Source: Carposina sasakii (lineage: Eukaryota; Arthropoda; Insecta; Lepidoptera; Carposinidae). Taken from it: DNA of 64,000 nt. The stretch is taken from NCBI GenBank assembly GCA_014607495.2, contig CP053155.1, positions 10,168,001-10,232,000 of the forward strand, given 5' to 3'. The notes under the pieces are model-generated. The model was not told the DNA's origin and did not search any database. It saw only the letters and a program-made list of their open reading frames with translations. Positions 1 through 9,701 of the stretch are shown here, in pieces. How positions within the stretch are numbered: position 1 is the stretch's first letter; each line of letters starts with the position of its first letter. The translations under genes and the position numbers were made by a program.

Positions 1-2267
1 AAATCTTTTTTTCCACATTATAGATGGATACTGCTTTTCCCTGTAATGAAAAAAACAAACAAGCATTACAAAGCCTTACTTTCGTTTTGATGATATCCTG
101 AAGTCTGATTAAACGCTACCCACCGCCATGAAGCAAAACTACCTATATATTGTTGAACTAAATATAGTTTTTTACCATTTGTCACGACACAAGGCCCTTA
201 AATAATAAAATTCAACCTGAAAATAAGTAAAAAACATTGAGAAATATTTTCCTGCGGGTGCGGTGACCGCCCGCAGCCTCCCACTCCGGATGAACACCTG
301 TGCACCACAAACAATCCACGTACCAACCACGACAACGAACACTAAATGTCGCCACCGTCTACGTCACTTCCAAACTAACTATACTATCAACCCTGATTTA
401 CAACTCAACCGCTTCAGCAGGTATCTTGTGAGTTACACGTTTTTATGCTTAAAGTGTCTGTCTCATACATTACGTATCTCAGATTAAAGTGAACTCTTTG
501 AGCTATGGTTTTTATCGTCACTTTTTATCTCGAAAACAATGACTTTTAAGTTATGATCATGGTGACCATGACTGAAATCTAGAATGACGATCCTAAAATT
601 CGATTTCTTTCATAAAATTTGTTTTTAAATATTAAACTTAATTTTGAAAGTTGTAACATTAGGTTTAAAAAGAGTTATCATTTTTGTACCTATAGGCCTA
701 TATATTAATTATTATGTTAAAGGCTAGCTAGACTGAGCCAATAAACTCTACTCTTTGGCTGAACAAGAGGAAAGTTGGATTACTCTGCCCGAATTTTGAA
801 CGGGACCAACTCATACAATGCGTAAATACAGGGTGATTTTTGGTCGTCAACGTTTCCGAAAACTACGGAATCTCCTCATCATCACGATCATTTTTCTCCA
901 TGGAAGCATACCTGGGAAGTGTCTGGTTTCCAAAATATTAGGGTCCAAAGTTGAGTAAATAACTGCGTTTTTCTGCATAAATGCACATAGACGCGCGTAC
1001 AATTTTTTCACGAAAAATAATTAATATCTGTCTATAAAAAAACTAACATAAATACTAGATACTATAAATTTCGCACGATCAAGGAATTTAAAAAAAACAT
1101 TCAAAAATTTTATTGAATTGATTTCTCCATATCCGCTTAAAATACAGAAAACTAAATGGGTAAAATGCAAATTAAACTAATGTCTTAATTTAGCGCCTTT
1201 TTCGATTTGGATTCAGATCTGCTGCGGTCGAGATAGCCGGATGCGCACCTGTGTGCTCTCGTGAGAACCAGCCTTATACAACAAACTTATCTAAAAGCCA
1301 CATCACAAAATACACTAAATCCAATCTTATGCCTTGAACGTTACGAGCACAGTAAAGGATGCAGACGCAAATGTAATGCGGTCGTCGCAAAAGGCTGTGT
1401 TCTATTTGTTGTGTTATTTTGTACGCTTCGAACATCCGTGTACACGTCTATTATCGCAACTTTTTAGTGTTGTGTGACCATGTTTCGCAAATAACCCATT
1501 TCTGTAGTAATTTTAATTCCGAAAGTAGGTACCTACCTACTGTGGCTATAGCTACATATGCTGTTACCTACCTACCCATTGTTTACGATGAATTGTCTGG
1601 ACATATCTAGATCATTATGGTAGGTACTTATGAAGGTATGTCTATACTTAGTTATTATGAAAGATGTATGCATAAAGTATGGGGCCCATAAAAGGATAGG
1701 TACACGAAAATCATGCTGGATTAATAAATTAGTTAGCGACTGCTATATTTTATTTATTTTTGTTGTCAGCACGGTTGGAGTCGCGGAGAAGGCTAGTAAT
1801 TAAATTAATCACGTACCTACCTACCTACTTATTTGTGTTGTGTAACCCAAACTTTATTATACCTATATAAACGATTTTGTCTTTAAGTAAAAACATAAAT
1901 AAATAACATATACCAAATATAATAAAAAATCTATAAATACACTAACAACATCACGGACACCCTAACTGCGAACACGTGAGAGTTGTGCAAAATTTGGCTC
2001 CGTGTGAACCCGACCGCAGGTATTTTACATTTTTCAACTGCCCGAATGCGTGAATACCCTTTTAGATTCCCGAATATCGTCGGCTATTGGGCTCTTAGAT
2101 AGCTGTTGCTGATCTAACATTGGCCCACTGGAGTTTTGTGAGAAAAATACAAAGCTTAGACCTACTTAGGTGGGTAGTAAAAATCATCTCATAACAATAT
2201 TTTTCCCACTTTTTACAAGACTCCGTCCCGAACCTCCAGTTAAGTAAATCACTGAAATATACATACA
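1..2267. other. Gene-free AT-rich flank
   Basis: I see no exon with coding character here. The longest open frames are short, AT-rich and unlike any family I know. The stretch holds one partial copy of a dispersed ACAGGGTG-ended repeat (827-1090) and several runs of the TAGGTA/TACCTA motif, for example around 1528-1580 and 1815-1830. Confidence 0.6.
827..1090 (+). repeat. Partial copy of ACAGGGTG-ended MITE family A
   Basis: The segment opens with TACAGGGTGATTTTTGG and runs to an AT-rich inner part. Near-identical copies occur at 61025-61310 (+), 61325-61694 (-) and 22222-22573 (-). The two full copies have ACAGGGTG at both ends, so this is a 3'-truncated member of a non-autonomous TIR family. 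No coding capacity is seen. Confidence 0.75.
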
Positions 2268-2546
2268 TACAGGGTGTAACAAAAGGGGTATATTAAGTGA
2301 AAAGCTATGTAAATAGCCCACTAAAAGGTACCCACAAACAAACCCACAAACAAAACCTACCCACAAAATTTCAGACTCGAAATCACATGTTTATTTTTTC
2401 CAGATAGTATGGAGAATTCCTAAACAACTCAGGAATGTTCATACAATCTTGAAAAACAAAACATGTGATTTCAAGTCTAAAATTTTGGAAATACGATCTC
2501 TATATTGGTCTATTTACATAGCTTTTCGCTTCTGTTACACCCTGTA
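2268..2546. mobile_element. Foldback MITE family B, copy 1
   Basis: A 279-bp element starts with TACAGGGTGTAACA and ends with its exact reverse complement, a perfect 14-bp TIR. The two halves are also largely inverted copies of each other, so the whole element can fold back. Related copies are at 21445-21694 and, decayed, at about 27911-28075. It is non-coding. Confidence 0.85.
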
Positions 2547-2947
2547 TAATCACGTCTTTATCCCTTACGGGATAGGCAGAGCACCACCAAAGGCCGATAG
2601 AACCACATGGTGCCACTTCTGAGCAAATTTTGAGGGTATAGTTAAGATGTACCTACAAGTTCGATTAGTAGTAGTATCACTGAAATATGTGAGTAATTAT
2701 TAGTTTATGTATGTAATAAATAGCTACCCAAATAATCTGACAACCAATAAATTAAAGGAAGGTAGAGCTTGTTGAAATGCGCAGTTACCTAGAGTTTATT
2801 TGGTTTAGGTATTCTTTCTTGAACAATTAAAATGAAGTAGGTAACTAACTAACTAAAATGTCGGTTTAAGACATTTCTGTATGACTGGTTGTGAAGACTT
2901 ATTGGAGTGTATTCAAGTGTATTGTATTGTAATCTGCGTGCGCGCAG

Positions 2948-3016
2948 GTGTGGTCGAGACTGGACGGCGCCAGCGCCAATGGCCAGCGCACATTCCTGAG
3001 GTGGTCACAGTGTTGA
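2948..3016 (+). CDS. Candidate C-terminal coding exon of a gene starting outside the window
   Basis: A GC-rich island in AT-rich DNA follows a plausible 3' splice site (GCGTGCGCGCAG, then GTGTGG). One frame reads 22 codons to a TGA: VWSRLDGASANG, QRTFLRWSQC, stop. The island ends about where the frame ends. The abrupt change of composition and the acceptor suggest a last coding exon, but I do not recognise the family and see no upstream exon in 1-2947. It could instead be a fragment of a GC-richer repeat. Confidence 0.28.
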   Translation: MWSRLDGASANGQRTFLRWSQC

Positions 3017-3719
3017 TGATTTATGTAAAAATTGTAAAATGCTAGGCTAGAAACCGACTACGTATTCAGAAAAAGACGTAACAATGAAAGCTTTCAGAAA
3101 ATAGAGATGCATAAAGTAGTTAGATACTAGCGCCAACGTTAATACATGAATGACAAAAGGATAAATAAAATTAGTTTTTCTATATCCTTTTGCTAATTGG
3201 CGCCTAGACCAACCGGCATGCGCTCTTTCTACTTGTCTGCACCATAAAATAATTATTATGTATGGTGTTATATCATGCACTTAAATGTGTTACTGGTAGC
3301 GCCATCTGTTATTAATATGTTGTAAGTCATAAAATGCCCCAAGCGCCATTAACTTTGGTCGTCGAAAAAATTAACTAATTACAATCTTTTGACTACTAGC
3401 GCCACTCATCAATAAATCATCGTTTATGAGTGTCAATAAACGAAACTACTGGTTATATTTCTATTCTGCTGATACAAGTTAGTTTCGCTACTCGCCAATA
3501 GATAGCACTACTAAATGTTTTCTTTCTTCATTTTTTTAGATAGAAGAAATAAATAAAATATAAAAAGAAATTAATAAAAGTACATATGTATGTAATAAAT
3601 AAATTACTTATGTAACATTGTTGCACTTTTTTTCATGAATAAATTATTGGCAACACTAAAAACACATGGCTGACGATTGAACTTCAACCAAAAAAATCTT
3701 GCCGGCTGAATATCGAGGC

Positions 3720-3732
3720 GAATATTCTAGAA
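3720..3732 (+). promoter_or_regulatory. Heat-shock element upstream of Hsp10
   Basis: GAATATTCTAGAA is a perfect three-pentamer array GAA-nn-TTC-nn-GAA, the canonical binding site of trimeric heat-shock factor. It lies 80 bp before the Hsp10 start codon and about 40 bp before the initiator-like site, a normal place for an HSF site in an insect heat-shock promoter. Confidence 0.75.
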
Positions 3733-3772
3733 CTGGGTTTCTTTCTGATAAACTGTTTTTATCAAAGTACTG

Positions 3773-3777
3773 TCAGT
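3773..3777 (+). promoter_or_regulatory. Arthropod initiator (TCAGT) for Hsp10
   Basis: TCAGT matches the arthropod Inr consensus. It sits about 40 bp downstream of the heat-shock element and 36 bp before the ATG, which would give a short 5' leader. No TATA box is evident at -30. The assignment rests on motif and spacing only. Confidence 0.4.
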
Positions 3778-3812
3778 CATTTGTTTCTTGAGCTGTCTGA
3801 AAAATTTGAAAA

Positions 3813-4124
3813 ATGGCCGCTGCAATGAAACGTTTGATTCCTCTCTTGGACCGCGTATTAATCAAACGAGCTGAGGCTGTGACTAAAACTGCGGGAGGTA
3901 TCGTCATCCCAGAGAAAGCTCAATCGAAGGTGCTGCAAGGTGAAGTGGTTGCTGTTGGTCCCGGCTCCAGGAAAGACAACGGTGAATTTGTTCCCATTCT
4001 AGTGAAAGTTGGCGACAAAGTTCTTTTGCCTGAATACGGCGGCACTAAGGTAGCTCTAGAAAACGACGAGAAAGAATACCATCTCTTCAGAGAATCTGAT
4101 ATCTTGGCGAAGATTGACAACTGA
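3813..4124 (+). CDS. Hsp10: 10 kDa heat shock protein, mitochondrial co-chaperonin (Hsp10/GroES)
   Basis: An intronless 103-residue frame with the full length of the Cpn10 family. Visible family features are the N-terminal LIPLLDRVLIKR strand, the mobile-loop region AEAVTKTAGGIVIPEKAQ (about residues 21-38), the V-V-A-V-G-P-G-S turn, and the KVLLPEYGGTKV and YHLFRESDILAKI C-terminal segments. Hsp10 forms a seven-membered lid that caps Hsp60 in the mitochondrial matrix and is needed for protein folding. The start ATGGCCGCTGC is the first ATG after an upstream heat-shock element and initiator. The next gene, GFOD, is convergent. I see no Hsp60 gene alongside. Nothing is damaged. Confidence 0.97.
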   Translation: MAAAMKRLIPLLDRVLIKRAEAVTKTAGGIVIPEKAQSKVLQGEVVAVGPGSRKDNGEFVPILVKVGDKVLLPEYGGTKVALENDEKEYHLFRESDILAKIDN

Positions 4125-5190
4125 ATAGTGTTAGCTTTAATTTTCTGGTTAGTTATTAGTTATGGTAGTGTATGATGGATAATGATGATATGATTGTGTA
4201 ACACGCCCGTATGTTCTGAAGAGTTTAAATGTTATCTCTGTTGCATTTCTTATTATAATATTTTGTTATAACTTGTGTTTATTCATTTTGTACATCTAAA
4301 ATATGCTTATTAGAATACAATATCTGCCCTGTGCATACCTCCCATACCACAGTGGTATGGTTAGGTATCAATCGATGATCATTCTTCACAGAAAAGTAAG
4401 ACAACTGTGGTGGACTATAAAGTTCATTGTGTCTTTGGTTTGAGCTCTGTAACCTGCTTATGAGTAATACCATTTCTTATCAGAAATCTCATTAAAAGTA
4501 CCTACTGCAATTTACAGAATCTTCAAGTACCTATAGATCAAACTGAAGCAATTTCTAACTTGACAACAATATTTCTATTATGACAACATAAAAACTACTT
4601 TATTACACTGAAATCCAGCATACATGTATGTATATGTGATGTTGGTGTACCTAATCTTAATAAATAATAATAAATAGGTACATGCTGTTGCAATGAACCA
4701 ACTTATTTTAAGTTTGACCACAGACAGAGAAATATCCTTTTGGTGCGTTAGGTCCAAAGAATATACTACTCTGGTTAGGTCCTATTACTCAAATGTCTAC
4801 TCTGTTCATTAGGTCTATTTCCATGTATGTTGACTACTGACCCAAGTTTATATTGCAAGGAAATAATTTAAAAACATAAATTAATCTCAGCTTTTTAATA
4901 AACAAATGTATTACATTTTATTGCAGACACTAAGTAAATAATATCTGTACTGAGTTATAAAAACGATTACTGGCCAATGCTATCTGTAAAACATAGAACC
5001 AAATGTTGTCTCCAATATTTTGAATTTGGCAAGTAATAATAATAGCTGACAATAAAAAAATGCAAAATAATATTTTCATCTAATACTGCTAAAAAGATCT
5101 GAATATAAACTTATCCTATGCAACTTAACACTGTTAAAAATACTTAGGTACTTAATAATGGCATAATGTATATAATATAACTGTAGTGCT
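4125..5190. other. Convergent 3' intergenic interval between Hsp10 and GFOD
   Basis: About 1.07 kb of AT-rich DNA that must hold the 3' UTRs and poly(A) sites of both convergent genes. AATAAA-like hexamers occur on both strands, but I cannot choose the one used. No further gene is seen. Confidence 0.6.
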
Positions 5191-6396
5191 CTATTGTAAA
5201 GATATGGCAGTACGTCTCACTGCTGCTGACAATGCTGGGTTAGGATCGGGTGGCTCTGTCAAAAGCTGGACAGATATCCAAGTTCCATCCTCACTAGATT
5301 GTCGAATAGCCTCCATTGTTGCCTGAACTCTCTGTCCATCTTCAAAGGTTGCTGCAGCTCTAACTGGCTCTTTCACCCAATCCATTTGTTCTTTGACAGG
5401 TAAAAATGCTTCTTTTAAGGCACTTATCATTTTGCACAAACCCTTCACATAGGGTTTTGGCACTAAGCTAGAAGCAGAGGTTAAGTCTTCAATATCAACA
5501 TATATCACTTCCTCCTTATCTTGAGATCTTTTACTCTCTTCTTCAACAAATTTTGCAGGATTACTTTTGTGTAGTTTCCCATGTAGGTCTCCACCTCTGA
5601 CTACAAGATAACCTTTTTTGCTGCAAACATAGATCTCTTGATTGAAACATGGGCCTGGTAAGTGGTTATTTAATGTGGCTGTTACTAGTAAGCCATTGTC
5701 CATTTGTAATTGGAATGTACAAAAATCTGGTGCTGTTATCTTCCTTATGCCATTTACTTTAGGAGTTTCCTCGACAAATGTTTTCAGCACTCCATGTACT
5801 TTCACAACCTTTTGCCCAGTGAGGAAACAAACTAAATCTATAACATGACTGCCTACTAAAGTTAAAGTACCACCACCCATGGTATCATCACACAACCAAT
5901 TGTATGTATCACCTAATAGAGATCCCATTTGTACTCTGACATCAATAAGTGTAAGTTCAGCGGGGTTGCCGAGGTACCCATCATTTATACATTTCTTCAT
6001 ATGACTAAAAGCTGGAAGGAACCTCAGTGAATGATTGATGATGGATATGAGGGTTGGGTAGTATTGTGCGGCTCGAACCATTTTGAGGGCTTCTGCTTGA
6101 CACAATCCAGCCGGTTTGTCACATACAACGTGTTTTCCAATACCTAATGCCTTAACAGATATCTGGGCATGCAAATTAGGCGCACACACTATGAATACTA
6201 AATTCACATTTTTCTTTAGAAGTACATCATCAATTTTATTTGTGAAAAATGGAATATTTAGTTCCTTAGCCGTTGCTTCCGCCTCTGAAACAGTCACTCC
6301 CCAAATTGCTTCCACAGAGAATCCTTTCTCTCTCAAAAAAGGCACCAAGACTTTTGCAATGGCTCCAGTACCAAACACTCCGATACCAGGCAACAT
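5191..6396 (-). CDS. Gfod: Glucose-fructose oxidoreductase domain-containing protein (GFOD1/2-like)
   Basis: A single-exon 401-residue frame, close to the usual length of animal GFOD proteins (about 385-390). The N-terminal Rossmann fold shows GVFGTGAIAK (residues 6-15, a GxGxxA dinucleotide-binding turn), and the conserved CDKPAG lies near residues 92-97, where the Gfo/Idh/MocA family has its E/DKP motif. The second domain carries GGGTLTLVGSHVIDL at about 174-188. The C terminus (roughly 300-401) includes PYVKGLCKMISALKEAF and AATFEDGQRVQATMEAIR, typical of GFOD. The fold implies an NAD(P)-dependent oxidoreductase, but the substrate of animal GFODs is not settled. Start chosen at the first ATG, immediately before LPGIGVFG. 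It is convergent with Hsp10 and appears intact. Confidence 0.95.
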   Translation of the reverse strand: MLPGIGVFGTGAIAKVLVPFLREKGFSVEAIWGVTVSEAEATAKELNIPFFTNKIDDVLLKKNVNLVFIVCAPNLHAQISVKALGIGKHVVCDKPAGLCQAEALKMVRAAQYYPTLISIINHSLRFLPAFSHMKKCINDGYLGNPAELTLIDVRVQMGSLLGDTYNWLCDDTMGGGTLTLVGSHVIDLVCFLTGQKVVKVHGVLKTFVEETPKVNGIRKITAPDFCTFQLQMDNGLLVTATLNNHLPGPCFNQEIYVCSKKGYLVVRGGDLHGKLHKSNPAKFVEEESKRSQDKEEVIYVDIEDLTSASSLVPKPYVKGLCKMISALKEAFLPVKEQMDWVKEPVRAAATFEDGQRVQATMEAIRQSSEDGTWISVQLLTEPPDPNPALSAAVRRTAISLQ

Positions 6397-7327
6397 TATG
6401 TTTTATGTTGACTGTTACTCATTCATTTATAAGTTTTGTACATTTAATGTGTCTTAAATTGATTCATACATAATTAAAAGTACTTATTTGGGTTAAAAAA
6501 CAGAGGTTTGGTTGGGGATTCGATTCGTTCGTTTACCTCGACCGACACCAAACAAACTGACACTTATTTGGTAGCATAATATAACATTACAGCCTCCGTC
6601 AGTTTTACTTTTTGTCTCATTTTTCCTATTAAACATAAAAGAGACAACAAACAGTAGTGGCAAAAAAATTGGGAGAACCTACAGAAACAGCTGGCTGGAC
6701 ACAATGCAGCTGTCAATGTCAAATACATTAATAGGTACGTTCCGTTTCATGCAATGTATTTCCCGATGAACCCGAGTTTTTTTCTTAATTCCACCACCAT
6801 TTTACAAATTTTCTTTACTATTACATACCAGCAAACAGCATAGATTGCATCTACGCGATGCAAAAGATAACGAAGATAACATTCCAAAATAAACGCCTAC
6901 CTATACGAAGTTGACCCCAAGGATCAGTGACGTGATTATAATTCATCTAAGCCAAGGATCAACTCTCGTCCATGGATGGTAGATAGTTAGTAGGTAAGTA
7001 CGTAAGTACCACTCTGATAACTATGGTAGGTTAGGTACATAGGAATATCTACCACCTACCTACACCACAAACATATAGCAATACTCAATAAACCACAATT
7101 TAGAAGATGGTAGAGGTGACTGCTCTATCTACACTGCTCGCTAATCCTATAAAAATCTCAGTCTAATCTAATAGGAATATAATAAACTTTTAGATATTTC
7201 ATTAGTGTAAATGGATCGTTAGGATAATATTTGTTTAAATAACAAAAGGAGTCTGGATGGCGCTTTACGAATGATTTCGTCTTAGCGTTAAACTCGGTAC
7301 GATAGTGATACCGGCCACCTGGCGTGC
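6397..7327. other. GFOD upstream region, no gene seen
   Basis: This should contain the GFOD promoter and 5' UTR (high-coordinate side of the minus-strand gene). I see no confident core promoter motif and no open frame with coding character. Confidence 0.5.
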
Positions 7328-7827
7328 TAGGGTTGTCACGAATATTAAATAAAACCTAGGGGATATTTTTTCTTTTATAAACATGCTATTCTTCGATTTT
7401 TAGTAGCGTTTGACCACTGTCTCTCACGCACCTGAAAATTAAGACGTACCTAGGTATGTACCTACCTATAAGTAGTGCATGCATGCAAGAATAGGTTCTA
7501 CCTAATGGCGTTCTAATGCTGACCTAGATTTGACAGATTTTGCTACTACCATTATAAGAATAATTGCAATATTAGAAATCGTTCGCAGATCGTGTTGGGT
7601 TTAAATTTTTAACTTTATTGTACCAACCTATAAGTAAGTCATATTAAGAAAGACGAAAGTTTACATTTGAGACTAACCATACCTACTACTAGTAGGTAGG
7701 TACTCTATAAGCTACACAAAATTTATGGTACCTACTTACCTATGTTATACCTACATGTAGAATTTGAGTCAAGTTTACCACAAACCAAAATAACATAATC
7801 TTTTTATTTCTACAGGGGACAACCCTA
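7328..7827. mobile_element. Possible MITE with TAGGGTTGTC ends
   Basis: TAGGGTTGTC at 7328 is mirrored by GACAACCCTA ending at 7827, a perfect 10-bp inverted pair about 500 bp apart. Similar GTTGYCACC/GGTGACAAC ends occur at 34258-34897 and near 45312. The short TIR and unclear target duplication keep confidence low. Confidence 0.35.
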
Positions 7828-8042
7828 CATAAATCCTATTTGAAGCAATTCATTTTAAACTTCAGTCGGTACTTTCTCATTTCCAGAATTAGGAAGGTAG
7901 CTGGTACGAAAATCATAATTAAATTCGTGTCTTACACCAACATCTACGTAAAACTAACTGTAAAAGATAAATATGTAGGCTCCTATCTACTATCTATACA
8001 TCTATCTATATCTATTCTATACCTACATATAATAAAATTGTA

Positions 8043-8473
8043 ACGGATCGATGTTTGTGCACGCTAATCTCAGAAACGGCTGAACCGATTTCGATGCAGT
8101 ATTCAGTAATATATTGGGACAGGTCCCACTTAACATATAGGCCTATATATAACATAGACGCCCGCGACTCCGTCCGCGTGGACTACAGAAAAAACAAAAT
8201 GTCGAAATCATCCGGGTTAAAACATTTTCCCAGGATAAAAAGAAGCCTTTCCCAAATGGTTTGCTGGAAGAAATCTCTCTCAGAGAGAAGCACGCCTTTT
8301 CTTGTACATTTTCTTTCATAATTTCTGTCTGTATATAATTGTATGTGTACAATAAAGAATAAGAATAAGCCTATAATGTTAGTGGGACCTGTCACAATAT
8401 ATTCTTGAAAATTGCATCGAAATCGGTTCAGCCGTTTCTGAGATTAGCGTGCACAAACATCGATCCGTTACAA
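8043..8473. repeat. Inverted pair of Helitron-like dispersed repeat
   Basis: A segment with GGCTGAACCGATTTCGATGC (8081 onward) reappears reverse-complemented at about 8370-8473 (GCATCGAAATCGGTTCAGCC), so the 430-bp block folds back. Between the arms is CGCCCGCGACTCCGTCCGCG, the 3'-terminal part of the family, which at 41322 and 63655 ends in CTAGT. Short open frames across this block are by-products of the repeat. Confidence 0.7.
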
Positions 8474-9154
8474 TTTTACTATACAACATATAGAAGAATG
8501 TATTTTGCTGTCATAAATAAGTCATGCACTTACCTAAGTATAACGAGATTATAACTTTATGCGCTGTTTATTAGCAGCACCTAAACTAAAACTTTGACAC
8601 GCTGACGCCACTTTCAAAATTATAGTTTGTGTGACAGGGTCGCGGTCGCACTTCCTGACTGACACCCAATACTTTATGTAGACACTCATCACACGTGCTT
8701 CACACTTGAATGGAATTATGGCATATCATAACATATCAACAAGCCATCGACAACAAGCATTGCATAACCGAAAATGTGTATAGTAATAAAATTAATTATT
8801 TACTCAGATTTAGATTTTAGGACCTACCTACATCGTATTACAGACGTTTACTCCTGGTCCACTCCTATACTCATGTACCCATTTCCCATGAAAACACCTA
8901 AAGGCATAACCATGCACATTATTGCACATGCATCATCTGTAGATATATTTTCTAGACAGGTTTACCCACCACCGGCCACTGGGGGTGTAGTGTGAATTAT
9001 GTATGGGTAATTTTTAAAATCTATCTATAGAAATATCAGAAAACAGCACAGAATAAAAGTTATTCTTTACTATTAGTTACTAAAAGTACTTTATACTCGT
9101 AACTTATAGTTTAATTGATTTCAGCGGGTATGAAAATACCAGTAACGTGAAAGA

Positions 9155-9201
9155 CATGAAAAATAAGCTCTCGTTAGATGCACGAGAGCTTATTTTTCAT
9201 G
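9155..9201. repeat. Perfect 19-bp hairpin
   Basis: CATGAAAAATAAGCTCTCG (9155-9173) is followed after a 9-base loop by its exact reverse complement (9183-9201). It lies about 500 bp upstream of the HLH54F-like start codon. The stem is short for a metazoan pre-miRNA. It could be a foldback remnant or a structural element. Confidence 0.7.
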
Positions 9202-9701
9202 CATGCATAATCCTAGATTTCATTTTATCCGTGAAGAAGCACACTGCCATCCTTCTTAATTCCACATAAACAGGCGTCACGTGCAATATATATCATTTAA
9301 AATTTATCTGTATATTAACATCTTGGTAGGTACAAGCCGGACTATGATTTGAACAAATTCACAGAAATCTAAAATGAGAAGCATATATGTATATATACAA
9401 GCAACCCTTGTGCATATAACCTTGGCAACAAATAATAATATAAGTACATCACAGAACCACGTTCATTTGTCGGCTTGTAATCCTGAAGAAAATGGGAGGG
9501 ACGTTTACAGGCGCCGCCTACCAACGTAGAATCTTACTGCGCGGGCGCATCTCAAATCAAACAACATCATTCAAGAGAACATCACTCCGTGAAATAGATT
9601 TCCAAAATTGCTTGTTAAAATGTTTGATAAAAAGTGACCTAGAGTTATGTGTTGCTAATAGTTTTGTGCAATATATTTAGTATTATAAGAATTTAAATAA
9701 A

